Part shown: positions 48,651 to 62,083 of the stretch, in pieces
How positions within the stretch are numbered: position 1 is the stretch's first letter
Layout: every line of letters starts with the position of its first letter
From: Rhodeus uyekii
Taxonomy: Eukaryota > Chordata > Actinopteri > Cypriniformes > Acheilognathidae
Length of the DNA stretch: 64,000 nt
Reading direction: 5' to 3'
Assembly (NCBI GenBank): GCA_037043235.1
Contig: JAWRVZ010000134.1
Coordinates: 1,810,501 to 1,874,500 of the forward strand
The notes under the pieces: model-generated
Seen by the model: the letters and a program-made list of their open reading frames with translations, nothing else
Database searches by the model: none
Told to the model about the DNA's origin: nothing
Position numbers and translations under genes: made by a program

Positions 48651-51600
48651 CTGACATTATGAATATCTGGTGAACATTTTCGGGTAGACTTTAGCTACTT
48701 TGCATTGAAATAATTTGGCAGTTGTAGTTATGGAACAAGAAAAGCATTGTATCTGTGACTATATATTCTATAAGCAAGCAACTCTCAATGCATGAATTTA
48801 CATGTTAATTTGTAAATGTACAAAATATGTCCAAGAGTTTTTATTCAGTTGAGTAAATGTGTTTTACACCATATTCACTGCAGCAACTAGCAAAAATGTG
48901 AGTGTTTGAGTTTCCTAATTTGCGATTCGTATAATAGGATTTGTGCAAGTGCAGTGAAGAATTTAAGATGTGACTGTAGTGTTCGTGTTGTTTTTGTTTG
49001 CAACACCTAAACGAGTTTTCTCTGACTTAAAATGTACGGAGACACACGTGTGGCAACTACAACCATTTTACAGATGCTCAGTTGTTTCGTTCCAAAATAC
49101 CTTCCCATGTTACACCGAAAGTAGATGACAGTGCTTCCTATGCAAACTTTTCCAAATATTCAAATCATTTTTTACTTCCGTAAGCTCATATGTGTTGTGA
49201 AAAGCGCTAGACAAATAAATGTGAATTTAATTTAATAGTTACATTTCTATGACAATAGTCAGTGTTGTGCAGAAATTCGACTGCCCTCCAAAGGGCTACA
49301 GGATGGAGATACAGCATGTCATAATTTGTTGATGGTGCAGCCAATTAATTTACCGGTAATAATTTATTGTTTTGACCTTTCAATTTATTTTAGAATTTTT
49401 TTTATATTATATGCATACTTAAGTGGAAAAATATTGCTTGATAAATGTCTTGAGAACATACTGATTTGTTTTGTATTTTTGAAATTCAGTTTTAAATATG
49501 ACAAATTAAATAAATACACTTCTGCACTGTTTTCTCTTTAAAGCTTTTTATAACCAAATATTTTCCACCCAAGTTACACCACGACAGTATCAAGCCTTCA
49601 AGAAAGTGTTAGAAATGGACTCATACTTAACATGTTTAGCTTTGCAGTTCACACTACGTGCGTGTCTAATAAAAAAAAATTAATATGAATGTTACTTATA
49701 CCCAGTGAACGAGTCACCATAATACTCACTGCTGGTATTGTTTCACTGCAATAATAAACAATAACAAAGTATTTTAAAGTATTTTTAAACGTCCAATAAC
49801 AATTTTGGAAATGTGCGATATTACCTATGTGCAATTTGTTTTCAGTGTAATCACTACTCATTTTTTATATAAATTTTTTTGTTTGTTTTTGTATATATTG
49901 TATATTATATTATATTATTGCTGCTGTAACAGAGAAATTTCCCAATTGTGGGACGAAAAAAGGTATATCTTATCGTGTCAAACATGTATGGTAAGTTCGA
50001 TAGGCTGTTATATAGAACAAGCCTTTAACGAATATCACTCTGAAATAAATTAAGTAAAGTTTGAAAAGAAAAGAAAAGGAAAATAAAATAAAAAAGAATA
50101 GACTATTGCACTTAGGGTTGTTGTGTTCGCGTAATAGTGTTAAATGCCCACTAGAGAGAGCTGTTGTACTTTGTGGGGAACTGGCATGTAAGAGAGAGAG
50201 AGAAAAAGTTGTATAACATGATTTAAAAGACTACACAACAAGTATATGGTGTCTTTTTTTCTTATATGGAGTTTATGAACACAAAGTAACGTATTGATGT
50301 ATATAAACTTTGGGATGCAGACAAATCTAAATATGTAACCCTTGTGCAACTTTAAGACCTTTTAAAAAAATCCTTTTGCATGTGTTATTGTCAACTGCAT
50401 TTTATAAGTGTGTATTTGATTGTAATTCTAACATTTCACCCTCATTTACTTTCCTAAATATTTGAGGTACACACAATAGTTACACTTAGAGCGTAAGGAC
50501 AAACTGTCCCCATTGAAAAAGAGTGAAATCATACTTATCCTGTATAAATAACTGATTCCACCTGTCCATACCAGGAGCTTTGCTGGCATCTAATGGAAAA
50601 AGTTTGGAACTGCGCCCAAATAAAATCTTACTAAATGATTATCACATAAAATTTACACCACAACAACTTTACAACAGTACACCTGTCAGGTGCTACTCTG
50701 ACAGTCTTATCTATCTTGTCACTGTTTAATGCTTCCTTGTTCGCAGGGTTTGAAATTATCACTTGCCAAATGCAGGTAAAAATAAACTATGGCGTATAAT
50801 GCTGTCAAATCGCTAGCCAATTTGGAAGGTTTCTTATTAATGCTTACTCACTTTGCTGGGGAAGTTAGTGCAAGCCAAATCTATGCAGATTAGGCTCAAA
50901 TACTCTAGAGTCATCATGATATATTAAATACAGCGTATTGCGCAGAATCTGCGCAGATCTGACTGACTTCCTTGTTCCACATAGTGTTTGATCTGTCCAC
51001 CTAAAATACAGTTTTGGTGAAAAGGATGAGGATGAAAGAGGAAGGGAAGAGATGGCTGGATGACAGGATTTTGTTTGAGTAATAAATGAATTGTATGAAA
51101 TCCATTTTTTTATAATATATAAGTTACGTAGTGAATCTGATTTTTTTTATTTTTTATATTTCATTAATTTAATTTAATTTTTTATGGCCGGTGGCTTAAG
51201 TTATTTCCGGTTTGCAAGTTCCAGTCTCAAGTTTTCTATTTCTTTTGTTTTGGTTTCTCTAGTCATAGTTCAGTATATCAGGTTTATTCATGCTTCTTGC
51301 TTCATTCATAATCTCATCTCTTGTCTTTATTGTCTTATGTTGTTCATTGTGTGTCTGTCTGTTCCAATCTTGGCCTTCATCCTGATAATCAAGCCTCTGG
51401 TTCCTTGCGCTCCTGCATGATCTTCCTCACCATCATTATATCCTCTGCCCTGCCCTGCCCTACTGTTTGAAGTGTTTCGTGGCTCAGTCTCCTTGTTTTG
51501 GGTTAGGGTTAGTCTCGCTGTCTACAGACTTGTCAGTAAAACACCATCACTGTTAATTCTGCATCTGGGTCTTCACTCTTGCAGATCCATGACAACATGT

Positions 51601-52579
51601 TCGGAAATTATGCAGCCTTCCCTGACCCCACTATACAGATTTACTTAGACTGGTTATTTCTGACTATGGACAGGGTTTGTTGAGAAAACAGTATCTGCCA
51701 AAACTATAATGTCCTCTGCAGTTAAGTGTGTTTGATAAGAAGACTGTCTAAATGTCAAGGTGTGGGTGAAGGGAGGAGGCGAGGACTCAATCACAGAGAG
51801 TGAAGAGCTCTTTATTTAATAAAGAATAAAACAGAAATTCAAACAAAAACTACCCAGAGGGTGAAAAACACGACAAGATTAACTATATTAGACAGGACTT
51901 GACTAAACAGTACTTGGATTGACACGACTCTGTCACATGACAACAATTCGACAGGACAAAGCAGCAGCACAGGACATCAAACACAAACATAGCACAAGAC
52001 AAGACATGCTACATGACAACTCACGCAGACAAGAGAACTCGGGTAATCTTGAAACTGCACGCATGATTTGCAAAAAATAGAGCGCATGAGTACGAGCTAA
52101 CACTCATCTCGTGCGCTCACAACAGAAGACACACACGAAGCATGAATGTCTGATTCCTGACACAAAACCGAGAGCGAACAAGACCGGAATCCGAACACCA
52201 CGCCTCGCACACAAGACACGTCACAGACAGCAGAGCACGGGACTCGCACACTCGAAGCTGCACGCTCACAGGAAGACATGACAATAGGGCAGTGTCAGAA
52301 CTCTGTCACAAAACACGAGAAAACAAGACCGAAGTGTAGGGGATTTACAGTTAAGACCCGAGGACCAGATATGTTGAATGAAGACCAGGAGTCAGAAGTG
52401 CAGTCAATAGAAGAAATTTTAGTGAAGTTTAGTTTGCAGTTTCATCAGCAGAAGCTTCAGGTCTCACAAGGAGTTCGTAGGCCGCCCCACATACAATAAC
52501 ATTGTTACAGCAATTATACTCTAACAGAGGGTGCTAACTACGTCAATGATGACGTTTAAATGATTCTGATTGGCTAGGA

Positions 52580-52639
<60 letters not shown>

Positions 52640-53272
52640 AAAACAAAACTAGTAATTTTCCACACAAGAGTCTGAAGCTTATCTTCGTTGATCACATGGT
52701 TGACGGGTTCGTGACGTGGCTTGTTGAGAACAACAAGTTTTATGGTGCCAGCTAATCACCTCACCAATACAGACCATATTAACACACACATACATACAGC
52801 TTCTCCAAGGCTGAACTCGGCTCAGGCTCCAACTCTCAACAGAAACAGTACCCAAAATATTCTGATAACATTCTCTATCTGTTGAGAAGTGCTGACAATA
52901 TTCATCCTTACTCAATGGAAAACTACAGAAGAGTAAAGAAAGGTTTTAACTAATAAAAATCCCTAACTTGATTATAAATCACTCTTTACAACTCATTCAA
53001 ATAAGAAAACGGAAAAGAACATATGAAAAATAAAACAAAGAAACATATGAAAATTAAGACAAAGAAAAGAATATAGGTACAAATAAGAAAAATGAAAGAA
53101 TACATATACAAGCGGCAATGGATTTCCGAATAGTATCTTTCAGAAGTGACAGAACCCTAACACTAAATATAATTAGAAAACAATAAATATTGTAAAATAT
53201 TATTACAATTGAATATAATATTGTATTTTAATGACACAAAGCAGAATTTTCAGCATTGTAATGACACAAGTA
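48651..53272. other. Long gene-free intergenic region
   Basis: Mostly AT-rich with only short random frames. About 51480-51600 and 51755-52330 look like retroelement LTR fragments (the second reversed, with TCTTTATTTAATAAAG at about 51810). I see no receptor exon or RNA gene. Confidence 0.45.
52578..52643. repeat. (AAAG)n microsatellite
   Basis: About 16 units of GAAA. The Lys/Glu-rich frame over it is a repeat artefact. Confidence 0.97.
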
Positions 53273-53740
53273 CAGTGGAGTCTGGTTATGTCGACGGCAG
53301 CAGCTGTACAGCGGCTCGTCCCTTTAAGAAGGTGTTGAATGAGATTAGAAGAGCCCGTTCTCATGGCAGCACAGCCAATCACGTCTTCTTGCATGATTGA
53401 CAGGTCAGACAGCCTATCAGCACAGCTGTCAGAGGGATAGTGGAAGTGATGCGCCAGCTGTCAGAGCGCCAAAGACAACAACCCTTGCAAGAAATAAAAA
53501 TAAAAATGTATTGATGTACATGATGTGAGTTATTAAATGAGAATGTACATGCTCGAGTTTTTGGTGTCTTTTTACACAACAGTGTTGCCGCGATTTGTTT
53601 GATGAAGCGATCGACATTCATCTAAAAAAATGTACATACACTGTACTGTGTTAATAGGGAGTTTGGCGGTTCCACTTCAAAAACATCAACATACTAGGAT
53701 TGGCGAGTTAAAAGGGACTCGAGATAAGTGAACTCCACTG
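53273..53740. mobile_element. Tigger/pogo-like non-autonomous element, complete
   Basis: 468 bp between CAGTGGAGTCTGGTTATGTC and GAGATAAGTGAACTCCACTG, flanked by TA on both sides. The inverted termini and TA duplication are those of the pogo/Tigger group. Related copies lie at 5590, 34250 and 62084. Confidence 0.85.
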
Positions 53741-55150
53741 TATTTGTTATATTGAACAAACAATCTTTAGAACCCCTCACCAACCACAAAACAACGTGCC
53801 AAGGTGTCTGTGACAAGTCACCCTCGCCCCACCATTAGAACCAGGCCTCTGGTTGCCATGGTTTTAAAACTACAGAGAATGTGGAAGAGTCAACTCGCAT
53901 TCCATTCTTCTTATTGAAACACAGCTAAAGTCCATAATAACGGAACTTTACTGCACATTATTTAGTTGGAAACCTTCTATAAATTCACATACGTATTTCC
54001 CAGGACATCTATTATTACTGTTTAGCATATCTTCTCTTGTATTGAATTTTTTTCCATGAATGCCTCATGATAGAATTAATAGATAATGTTTCTTGTTCCT
54101 ACTCAGTCAAATCATCACTGGAGACATGTACAGTCATGTACACTTTTTTGACTATGTATTAATCCTTGAATGCCTGTGTTAGTATTACTTGATTGGACAA
54201 AGATTACTGAAGGACAAAGAAATCAGGGGTGGCGAGATAAACAAAACTCTGTTTTGAGATAGTCAAAACTCTCTCTCTCTCTCTCTCTCTCTGTCTCTAC
54301 CATACTAGGTATCTATGAAGTTGTATTTTGATGATCTACAATACATCATCGCATATATTACACGCCTGATAGCTATAGAAAACGCATCAGTATTAAATGA
54401 ATCTTAATAAGTTGAATAATAAGCTGATAAATTTCTTCAACAGCACTCAATCCAGTTACATATGTAAACGATCAACTGTCACTTCTGATACATTTAATGC
54501 ATCAAATATATATAACAAACATTTCACAAGAGATAGACTACTATATCGACTTTCAGCAATAAAACATAATTTAAGTTATTTATTAAATTATTGGCTGGGA
54601 ATTGCTAAAGACCCATTACTCAACAAGTTTTAAAGCTGAAGTTTCATCACGGTGTTCAGTTACTTTACGTAAATTGCATAGTCCTACACATGGATCCTAT
54701 TATTTACAGACAAATAATAAATTGCAAGACCCACAGCTCATACCGTGTATGTTTATCCAAAAAAAAATTAGACGACTTGAACGTTTGACGTTGTCGTGCT
54801 GTAACTTATTTAATTATTTTAACTTAATTTCACAAATTAAAAATAAAAACAATACAGTATGTTTTAAAGTTTATGTTTATCCACATGAGGAAGGATCCAC
54901 ATTATTTTTTTTTTTTTTTTAAAGGCAAGACAAACTATTAAATTCATTGGCTGGGCCAGTGTCAACAAATTAAGTAAACGGCGCGTGCGCATAGGTCGTA
55001 AAAACTAATGTCATCCACGATCAATTAGATTTGTTCTGAAATTAAATTTAAACGCCAGAATCACTGTTAATTAGATGAAGCAAATAAAAACAACGCAAAC
55101 AGAGACACTTCAAAAAATCACTCACATGACACGTTAGCCCAGTGCTGGCG
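53741..55150. other. Intergenic, gene-free
   Basis: AT-rich, with a short (CT)n tract near 54262-54291 and a T-run at about 54904-54920. No coding region is supported. Confidence 0.5.
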
Positions 55151-55163
55151 CCGCTAGAGGGAC

Positions 55164-55246
55164 TTATGGGATATGTAGTTTTTAGATTTCAAGAATATCA
55201 AGGCACCACCGAGAGGATGGTTGCGTGTAAAACTACAACTCCCATG
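55164..55246. promoter_or_regulatory. Two opposed ZNF143/THAP11-type motifs in the putative ccpg1 promoter
   Basis: TTATGGGATATGTAGTT at 55164-55180 is, reversed, AACTACATATCCCATAA. ACTACAACTCCCATG lies at 55232-55246. Both fit the ACTACAA(C/T)TCCC element bound by ZNF143 and THAP11 in vertebrate promoters; the first is the weaker match. They lie 155-235 bases upstream of the first splice donor of ccpg1. There is no TATA box, as usual for such promoters. Confidence 0.55.
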
Positions 55247-55264
55247 TGTCTTCCTCTCGGCAGC

Positions 55265-55400
55265 CGCTGCCGTGTTGTTGTTATTCGTGTGGCGTGATGA
55301 TGCTTTGGCTCAGTTGGAGAGGCGTGACGTTTAATGGTAGATTTGCACAGAGGACATTTGCTTTCTTCCCTTCTCCCGCTGCAATTTACCTTTTAAACCG
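55265..55400 (+). other. ccpg1: Probable ccpg1 5'-UTR exon 1
   Basis: GC-richer segment ending AAACCG before a good donor (GTAAGG at 55401). It lies just downstream of the promoter motifs and 1.25 kb before the first coding exon, whose acceptor (TTTTCTAG, 56654) needs an upstream partner. The transcription start is a guess. Confidence 0.5.
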
Positions 55401-56665
55401 GTAAGGACAGCTAATAAGACATCTAATGCAGTTTAAAGTCACCAGAAAGCTATAGCAGGACTGACAGATAAAGAGACTCATTCATATTTTGTATTTTTGA
55501 GCCAGTCTATATATATCTACTCATCTCTAAACTACAGCATTTTAATTCATGTTGTGAATAAGATGTTGAGTTTTGGCCATTGTTTGCAAATAAATTACAA
55601 GTCTAATTTTAGATTGAGTATGCTGCCTCGAATTTATTTGCCTGAGTTGTTCTGAAATAAGACGCTCGCTGTTGTCTATTTATTTATTTTTGTACGGATT
55701 TAACCATAATGTCACACTTCACAGAATCAAAAGAACAGTTTTCTGCACACATTTACTTCCTGTCAGTCTAGGGGAAGAGGGTTTCAAATTCATAAATGCC
55801 ATGGACCCCAAGTTTGATTATGGTACTATGGCAGCTATATTTTCTTGTATAAATTCCCCATTAATATATAGAAAGGTTAATGTTGTAAATATGAGTTAAT
55901 AATATTAAAACATTTTTACGTCACAGTATGTTGTTATTCTTCTGTACTGTTAGATGTAATATTTATTTAAATCACATTTGATTTATTTTGATCCAATTGT
56001 TTACTTTGACACAAATCAATTTTAAATTTTTTTATTTTAATCAAGACTTTTCTTTCTAATCTGTTTTATTGACTGTGCAACCTCTTCAAAATCTCTTGTG
56101 GACCTCAGTTTGAAAACCCCTGATCTATAATACAAAATTGCACCTAAATATCATGAATCAGATGATTTTGCACACTGTGTTTAGTAGTTTTGTTTGGATG
56201 ATGTTATAACTGTGCTTGGCTCTGTACTTCTGCTTTTTTGGATGGTTAACAAACCAGAGTGTGCCTTTTTTGTCCGCTCTTTCTGAAAAACAAACCAGTG
56301 AAACAACCAGATGACAGTTTCGACATAGATCTGTGGTTTGTAAAGACATAGTTCAACCTGAAATGAGTTCATATGTTCTTTACTCAACCTGCATGCTGTT
56401 ACAGATTAATTCTAGCATCTCTATTAGTCTTTAAAATGCAGTGCCTTATTGGATCAAAAAGATGCATGCAGGATAGAATGCATCGGCTTTCAGTTTACTG
56501 TCAGACTTATAAAAAAAAACTCTATTCGCATGGCTTCTGGAAGTGCAGAATAATCATTTACCAGTGACATGGTCAACTTGACATTTCTGTCCCGTAGATG
56601 TCATTGCAGACTGAGGACAGCAACATAAGTTGTGTGTTTATGTTTGTTTTCTAGCTGGTTGAGAG

Positions 56666-59600
56666 ATGTCAGAAACTTCCAGTGACACAGAGTCATCCTG
56701 TGGATGGACAGTCATTAGTAATGAGGTAATAAATGTTTTATTGCTTGGATAATTGCTGATCAAGTTTACCTCTTATATGAGTATAAATGCTTCTGGCCAG
56801 TTATTATTTTATTAATCCTCTAATAGGTAAAGATCATATTATACACACACACACTCACACACACACACATTATGTGACAACAGTCAACTGTAAACCCAAA
56901 TCATCAGCACACTAAAGATTCAAAATCATATAAACATCTAAAAAACTGAAGTTACAGACTGATGCAACTTGCATGAAGTTCATCACAGCAACTCATAATG
57001 TAAGTCAGCAGTGTGTGTGACCCCCACGTGCCTGTGTGCACTCATAACAATGTCTAGACATGATCCTGATGTCTTGGAGGATCTCCTCTCAGACCTGGAT
57101 GAGGGCATCAATGAGCTCCTGGACAGTCTTTATGCTACTTTGTGGCTTTGGATACTTCGAAACATAATGTCCCAGAGATACTCATTTGGATTTGGGACTG
57201 GGGAACGTGAGGGTCAGTCAGTGGCATTAATGCCTTTGTCTAAAAACTGCCAACACACTCCATCCACTTGATGTCAGGACCAGGAGGGACCAGGACTAGG
57301 AGGAACTCAGGGCCCATTGGACCAGCATAACGTCTGACAATGACTCTGAGAATTTCAGTACGAGAACAGCAGTAAGAGAACCAGACTAGCATGTGGTCTG
57401 AGTGACCCTTCAAGGATATTCCACCACAGACCATTGCTGACCCAACACAACTGGAAGTAATTTTGTAGGGCTCTGGCAGTGGTCCTCCTGTTCCTCCTCG
57501 GACAAAGATACCGGTCCTTCTGCTGGGTTGTTGCCCTTCTATGTCCCTGTCCCTCCTTGTGTAACGGCCTGTCTCCAGGTATCTCCTCTATGCTCTTGAA
57601 ACTGTGCCGGGGGACACACCAAATCTCCTTGCAGCGTCTCCAGAAGAACTGTGGCAGTGTCTCCGATCCTACCTGCAAAGCCACCTGATAAACTATATGT
57701 ACATGTACCTGGTCAAAAGCTGCTTTAAATGCAAAAGGTGGACACACCAAATATTTATTTGATTTAGTTAATAGAAGCTAATTAATACGTAAAATTTATG
57801 ACATTATTTTAGAGCAAATGCTAAAACACTTCACAGTACTGTAGCTTTGCAGGAAGATTTCTGAGAGTGTCTTGGAGATGTTGTTCTTGGAGATGTCAGT
57901 TCTTCTCTATTTAGTCTGTCTTTGTTTCTTCATGTAATCACAAACGGAATCGATGATGGTGAGATCAGATCTTAGTGTTGAGCTTAACAGGGCTGTCGAT
58001 TCTTTGTGCATACAAAAAACTTACTGGATTATTATAATTCATGGAAAAATAGATTGAAATGTAAACTGATATTTCCTACTATCACATTACAGCAAAAGAT
58101 GTAAATAACTGGCTTAAAACTATTTATTTTGTGTGAAAAAACTAACTTACCTAAGACTTGCAAATTAAGCTTACGTTACAGTATACAGTAATCCCTCACC
58201 ACTTCGCGGTTCAGGTTTCGCGGCCTCAGTGCATCGCGGATTTAAAAAAAATATTAATAGAAAAATACAAATTAAAAAATACCGCCATATCGGCAACCGT
58301 ATTGCGGAAAGCAGTGTTTCTTCATCGTAATGCGAGAGAAACGGTTTCCCAGGATGCCAGACAAAGAGAGAAGCTTTCTCAGAGGCTTTGTACACACCCA
58401 CGGCACTCAGACAAGCACGTGATTGGTTCCCGGCGCGAGATCAACAAATGAGAACACGAGTGGAGTGGTAGCGGATTTTCACCTATCGCGGGGGGTTCCG
58501 GTCCACATTAACCGCGATAAACGAGGAATCACTGTAATTTAAACGCATACTATTTTTACAGTTTACAATGTGTATATAAGGTTACAAATGTCACTAATGT
58601 CTTTTAATTTCTCCTCTTAGAAGCCAATACAGCAATTTTTATTTTGCAACAACTTTATTTTATTTTTTTAAGTAAATCTTAACGTTAAGTGTGAACCTTG
58701 CTGTGTGTGTGTGTGTGTATTACAGGGTTCGGACATTGAGACGCTGGGACCGGATAACGCCAGAGAGTGTGAGGATAGAGTGAAGGTTAGCCTTGCTCTG
58801 GATGTAGCTGATGGTGAGGATGTCACCCTTTGTGTCATACAAATTAAATAAACAGAAAACTATTTATTAGTTATGTCCAGATCAAGTTTTTGGTGCCTCT
58901 GAGCTGAGTCATTGAATATTGAGTATCTGCTGATACCGAGTCCTCATATGATACTTACATTTTCCTAGTGCTTGGTGCAATTTTCAAGAACATTAAAGTT
59001 ATTAAAACATGTTCAGGGGCTCAAATGTAAAAAAAAAGGTCATCTATCATTAGTTATATTTATAGCTCTATAATATGTATGTAATAATAAGATAGTGTGT
59101 GGTCACAATAATGAATATGGGACTACTGACAAAAACTTTGTATATGTACAAAATGCAGGATAATTGCAAGAAAAAAAGTGGATTTAAAACTCTTAACATA
59201 AATGTGCATTCAATTTGATTTTAAAGCCATTAAACTAATGAATAATAAGGAAAAAAAAGTACATTAAGAGTGTTTTTGGAATCGGATCGGATAAGTGCCG
59301 AAGTCAAATTGAATTGCCTAAAGACTCCCACTCTTAAAATTGATATTGATTTACTTACAGGTTTTGTGGCATACATTTGATGGTTCTTTCTGATTACAAC
59401 TCATTGTAGATTGTAGTATTATTGGTTGGTTAACGATGTCTCTCCGGACACAAGGCAAAAGGATGAATGGAATGGATGGAATTTCTATTAACACACGTTC
59501 TAAACCTGGAGTGGTAAAACAAATGTGAAATATTTTGAATTTGTTTTCAGATGAGCGGGGTGAGGAGAGTTTGGGAGAGACTTCTCCAGACCTCACACTG

Positions 59601-59954
59601 AGAGAGGAAATAACAACGGAGGCGGCACCTGCCCAAGAGGTGCGATTTAAATCCAAAAATTACCTCTTGGCAAGTGTAATTGTCTTTGAAGAGAGGAATT
59701 CTCCAGTAAGCCAGCTTAATGAAAGGATATTTATGTTTTCTTGCAGGCGGGAGATGATGTGAGTGCGGAAGAACATGGGATTCTCTGCTCCTCCAGTGAG
59801 AACTCTGACATCATAACCCTGCCAGACTCCTTTGAGGCGGAGATTGATGCATGGAAGGAGCCAGTTGTCAAGGAGGCGAAGGGAACAGGAAGTGACGAGT
59901 TCTATCTTGGAAGCTCATCGAGCAGCCAGTATACCTTTAGAGACTCAGAGACAA
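56666..59954 (+). CDS. ccpg1: Cell cycle progression protein 1 (ER-phagy receptor), 5' coding exons
   Basis: Coding exons 56666-56725, 58726-58813, 59551-59639 and 59747-59954, all GT-AG with phases 0, 1, 0 and 1; 148 codons plus one base lie in the window. The protein starts MSETSSDTESSCGWTVISNE. W14-T-V-I17 is the LC3/GABARAP-binding LIR. G21-SDIETL27 and N98-SDIITL104 match the two FIP200-binding motifs (FIRs). GSSSSSQYTF near residue 139 is another CCPG1 hallmark. In mammals CCPG1 is a single-pass ER membrane protein that couples ER fragments to autophagosomes and is induced by ER stress. The membrane segment and luminal domain are encoded beyond 64000. The acceptor at 56654 leaves 11 bases of 5' UTR before the ATG. 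Confidence 0.9.
56995..57770 (-). pseudogene. Decayed Tc1/mariner transposase in ccpg1 intron
   Basis: Reverse-strand pieces in order: RRNRRTTARALQNYF (about 57470-57530), SNGLWWNILEGSLRPH-like and MVCGGISLKGHSDHMLVWFS (about 57375-57434), ILRVIVRRYAGPMGPEFLLV (about 57296-57355), and PNEYLWDIMFR-like text (about 57160-57200; the D-E-x34-D/E region). These follow the order of a fish Tc1-like transposase. There are many frameshifts. Terminal repeats were not identified. Confidence 0.75.
58186..58534. mobile_element. MITE (pogo/mariner type) upstream of ccpg1 coding exon 2
   Basis: 349 bp between CAGTAATCCCTCACCACTTC and GCGATAAACGAGGAATCACTG, an imperfect inverted pair, flanked by TA (58184-58185 and 58535-58536). 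It ends about 190 bases before the exon at 58726. Confidence 0.82.
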
Positions 59955-62083
59955 GTGAGTGGAAAATGTTGCCTTCAAAATGTTGGAATACTCAAGTTTA
60001 CATGCATATTAATGCCACTGTAATACCGTAATTAGACTGACTTTACGAATTAAAAAAATAATCATGTTGAAAAATGAAGTGATTTTGATCAAGGGTGCTC
60101 CGATCAGGATTTTTGTGGCTGATCACCAATTACCAATGTTGAAAGCAGATTCGCCTGATACCGATTACTGTATCATTACCAATCATCAAAATAAATAATA
60201 ATCGATGATAAACCCATTATTTTAGCTATTCTTAACAATACATTGTTTAGTATTACATTTAAATGTACAGTATGTAATATTGAAAGCTAGCAGTTGAAAT
60301 GGGTACTACAGCCCAAATTCAAAATGTTGGAGAGAGTTGGTTCTCCCACTCCCTCCTCCTCAGACTTGATGCCCGTGTGAGTTGCCAGTTTGAGGACACG
60401 CAACAGGAACGAAAAGACAAAAGATGGTGATGAGCCTTACACTGCAAATAGAGCTGCACAACGGAATAAATTAAGAATCATGATTATTTGTTTCAAAAAC
60501 AGATCTCGATTCTCCCACGATTCTAAACTGACAACTAAACATGATAGCATGTTATCTTTAGACATTATTTATATGAACTATAAACCTTTATCTCAGTACT
60601 TTTGTGATAATATGAATATTTGTAACTGAAATAACAACTGTTTTTGAAAAGACGGTTTCTGAAGCTGTTTTATAGCTATACAACCGGTTTCTCTAGGTCA
60701 GCGGAGTGTGAACACAGATGTGAATGTTCCAATGTGATTTTGCCAAAGGTTTAATAGACACAGGCAAATTGTTGTCATTTATAAATGAGATTGCATGGGT
60801 GTTTGAATCGAGATCACAATCTTTTAACAAAGTAAGTTTGAGTTGATTTTTTTTATAATAAGTCTCTGGTCATATAGCTTTTTAGTCAGGTATAATCACA
60901 GTTAGTTGCAGGCAATACACTGGCTACAAAACACTGTGTTTTCTACAAATTGGATAACACATAAAAACAAACATACATTCCGACGCCGCATACAATTTAA
61001 AGTAGAGTAACTGGGTGTTGCATAGTTTTTCCTGAGGAACAGGTATGTGAGCTTAGCATTTTAGCATATGGTATTTTTATGTACAATACAAAAATACATA
61101 AGAATAAATGATATACTGACAACAATTTTTATTTTATTTTTGACAAGTATAATATGCCACATATTCCATTACTTTTCTTAGAGTTGATTAGGAACAGCTT
61201 AGAGCTTGACAAATATAGCTTTCCTGTGAAATACATAATATATAAAAAAGTTTTTAGACAGAAAGTAGGCTAATTTAAAAAATAAAAACCACTATAGTCT
61301 TCACTCACTGCATACATTTAAATATAAAACACTCTTTCTAAATCTACTAAAGATCAGTGAGTATTATTTCTTCCTTTGTCTTTTGTTGTTTGATTAACAT
61401 TAAGTACACAGACAGAAGTATATTAGGCTACTGTCACTTTAAGACTGAATGAATGGATCCAATAAAGTGAATTATTTCCCAACTGTTTCTGTTCACTTAA
61501 AATATAACTGACTACGTTTATGTGCATACTCACCAAACCTGGCATTTCAGAGCATTTGCATAGAAAATTGTGTGGAGAACAGGATCTTTTTCATGGCTTT
61601 ATTAAGTCTTATTGTCCTCCAACAGACTTTCTGAAACCATCAATTTAGCTGATGTTAGCTTTGGGCTTTTAGGGTGGACCGAAAGCGCACAGCTATGAAG
61701 AAAAGAAATGCACTAAATTGCACAGCACTAGTTTCTTAACGATATTGTTAAAAACTACTCAACCTATTAAAGAGATGACTTGTGTGATGAAACCGTACTT
61801 CTCATCATTCTCTTTGTTAGTGCAAGAAAGTTAAAATATGCATCAATTACACATGCTTATTGCACAATGCATCTGTTTTTTTCCCCTCAATTCAAAATCA
61901 CTTAAATGCACATTGCACTGAAATTATGATTTCCGAAGTTGGAAAGAGAAACTTTCCAGGTGAAACATCTGTTATTTGCCACTAGTCTGAAAAAACTGTG
62001 AATTCCCAACCAGTTTGAGAAGAGTGCTGGGAATCATTCCCTTGAATTCCCAGTGTGTATATCTTCCTAACGTGTCGATGCTA
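59955..62083. other. ccpg1 intron sequence with hAT-like fragments
   Basis: About 60092-60230 begins AGGGTGCTCCGATCAGGATT, as in a common fish hAT-type repeat. About 60450-60830 begins TAGAGCTGCACAAC and contains TCGATTCTCCCACGATTC and GAATCGAGATCACAAT, as in another. Neither has both ends. No further ccpg1 exon was recognised. Confidence 0.4.

Noticed and set aside
54397..54922. Short AT-rich frames upstream of ccpg1
   Set aside because: Low-complexity composition, no recognisable domain, and no supporting splice or promoter signals.
55672..55899. 75-codon frame in ccpg1 intron 1
   Set aside because: No homology recognised, no splice sites, and it sits between the 5'-UTR exon and the first coding exon.
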